The position numbers and the translations under genes are program-made. Below are positions 63,734-64,000 of a stretch of DNA of 64,000 bases, in pieces. Source of the stretch: Streptomyces sp. CB02414 (lineage in GTDB: Bacteria > Actinomycetota > Actinomycetes > Streptomycetales > Streptomycetaceae); the NCBI RefSeq assembly GCF_001905385.1, contig NZ_LIPF01000002.1:310001-374000 (forward strand), in the 5' to 3' direction. The notes beneath the pieces were generated by a model. The model did no database searches, was not told where the DNA came from, and worked only from the letters and a program-made list of their open reading frames with translations. Numbering within the stretch: the stretch's first letter is position 1; each line of letters begins with the position of its first letter.

Positions 63734-64000
63734 TTACGGGGCGTCCCCCAAGGGCTTCTCGAAACGGACCGTCTCCACCACTTGGCGCAGGATCGCCCGG
63801 TACTCCTCCCTCCGGGCGGTGGCTGTGGTGCTGAGGGTGAGGACGGCGAGGCGGGTGCAGTCGGGGTGGGGGAGGTGGGCGTGGATCTGGAGTAGGGGCT
63901 GCGGCGGGAGACCGCTTCCTTCGGCACCTTTCAGCGCGGTCTCGCTCAGAACACCCGGCCCGCACGGCAGTTCGAGGAGGGTGACATGTGTGTGTCCCTT
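63734..64000 (-). CDS. C-terminal part of an unidentified protein (runs off the right edge)
   Basis: The last 88 codons of a minus-strand gene whose start lies beyond the window. The frame has normal Streptomyces codon bias and ends at TAA (63734-63736). Visible sequence includes HVTLLELPCGPGVLSETALK, LLQIHAHLPHPDCTRLAVLT and EEYRAILRQVVETVRFEKPL, an alpha/beta pattern with beta strands before a terminal helix. I do not recognise the family. It is the gene upstream of the LLM oxidoreductase on the same strand, about 40 bases away. Confidence 0.65.
   Translation of the reverse strand, partial: KGHTHVTLLELPCGPGVLSETALKGAEGSGLPPQPLLQIHAHLPHPDCTRLAVLTLSTTATARREEYRAILRQVVETVRFEKPLGDAP

Overview
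This window is a stretch of Streptomyces core chromosome. The base composition is very GC-rich throughout, codons end almost always in G or C, long antisense shadow ORFs are everywhere, and the genes are Streptomyces types: a WhiB-like regulator, several RsbU/RsbW-type phosphatase/kinase proteins, SPOR, DUF4190, DUF1707 and DUF6542 proteins, and one TTA codon. The gene order resembles, from memory, the S. coelicolor region that runs from typA past fumC to oxyR-ahpCD and phoH. I see no insertion sequence, prophage, CRISPR array, tRNA, rRNA or secondary-metabolite cluster.

Layout. 0.4-5 kb: translational GTPase TypA and an orphan lipoprotein substrate-binding protein, both on minus. 5-9 kb: a plus-strand operon for an Sdh1-type succinate dehydrogenase/fumarate reductase (coiled-coil small protein, membrane anchor, flavoprotein, iron-sulfur protein). 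9-15.5 kb: a membrane-anchored GH18-like protein, a PAS-GAF-PP2C-HATPase phosphatase, a stand-alone HATPase, a Nudix hydrolase, a SPOR mini-protein and a GntR regulator. 15.7-25 kb: a septum-formation-like membrane protein, a serpin convergent with a secreted subtilase, an SDR/LysR divergent pair, an XRE-cupin regulator next to a truncated PIN gene, and ychF. 24-30 kb: DUF6542, ispH-ppgK, an amino-acid permease, xseAB and a DUF4287 protein.

30-34.7 kb: a tightly coupled four-gene operon for a synthase-dependent, probably deacetylated exopolysaccharide (nucleotide-sugar dehydrogenase, processive GT2, a 38-residue membrane protein, polysaccharide deacetylase). 34.9-42.8 kb: nitroreductase, DUF4245, glpX, wblI, a DUF1707 protein, tandem class I and class II fumarases and a DUF402 protein. 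43-49 kb: a GAF-PP2C-HATPase phosphatase carrying a TTA codon, a class A PBP, and an SPFH protein coupled to a ribbon-helix-helix protein behind a palindromic operator. 49-53 kb: a PadR-controlled ABC exporter. 52.9-53.4 kb: a degenerate 14-bp tandem repeat array. 53.4-55.6 kb: oxyR divergent from ahpCD. 55.7-64 kb: AI-2E permease, secreted SLT protein, PIN-PhoH protein, a 1-kb gene-poor region rich in hairpins and mini-ORFs, an HTH_42 (AlkZ-like) protein, an F420-type oxidoreductase with a methyltransferase, and a partial gene at the right edge.

The most interesting items for follow-up are the compact exopolysaccharide operon with its unrecognised 38-residue component, the 14-bp minisatellite, the SPFH-RHH operon with its operator, the phoH leader region, and the TTA codon in the phosphatase gene.
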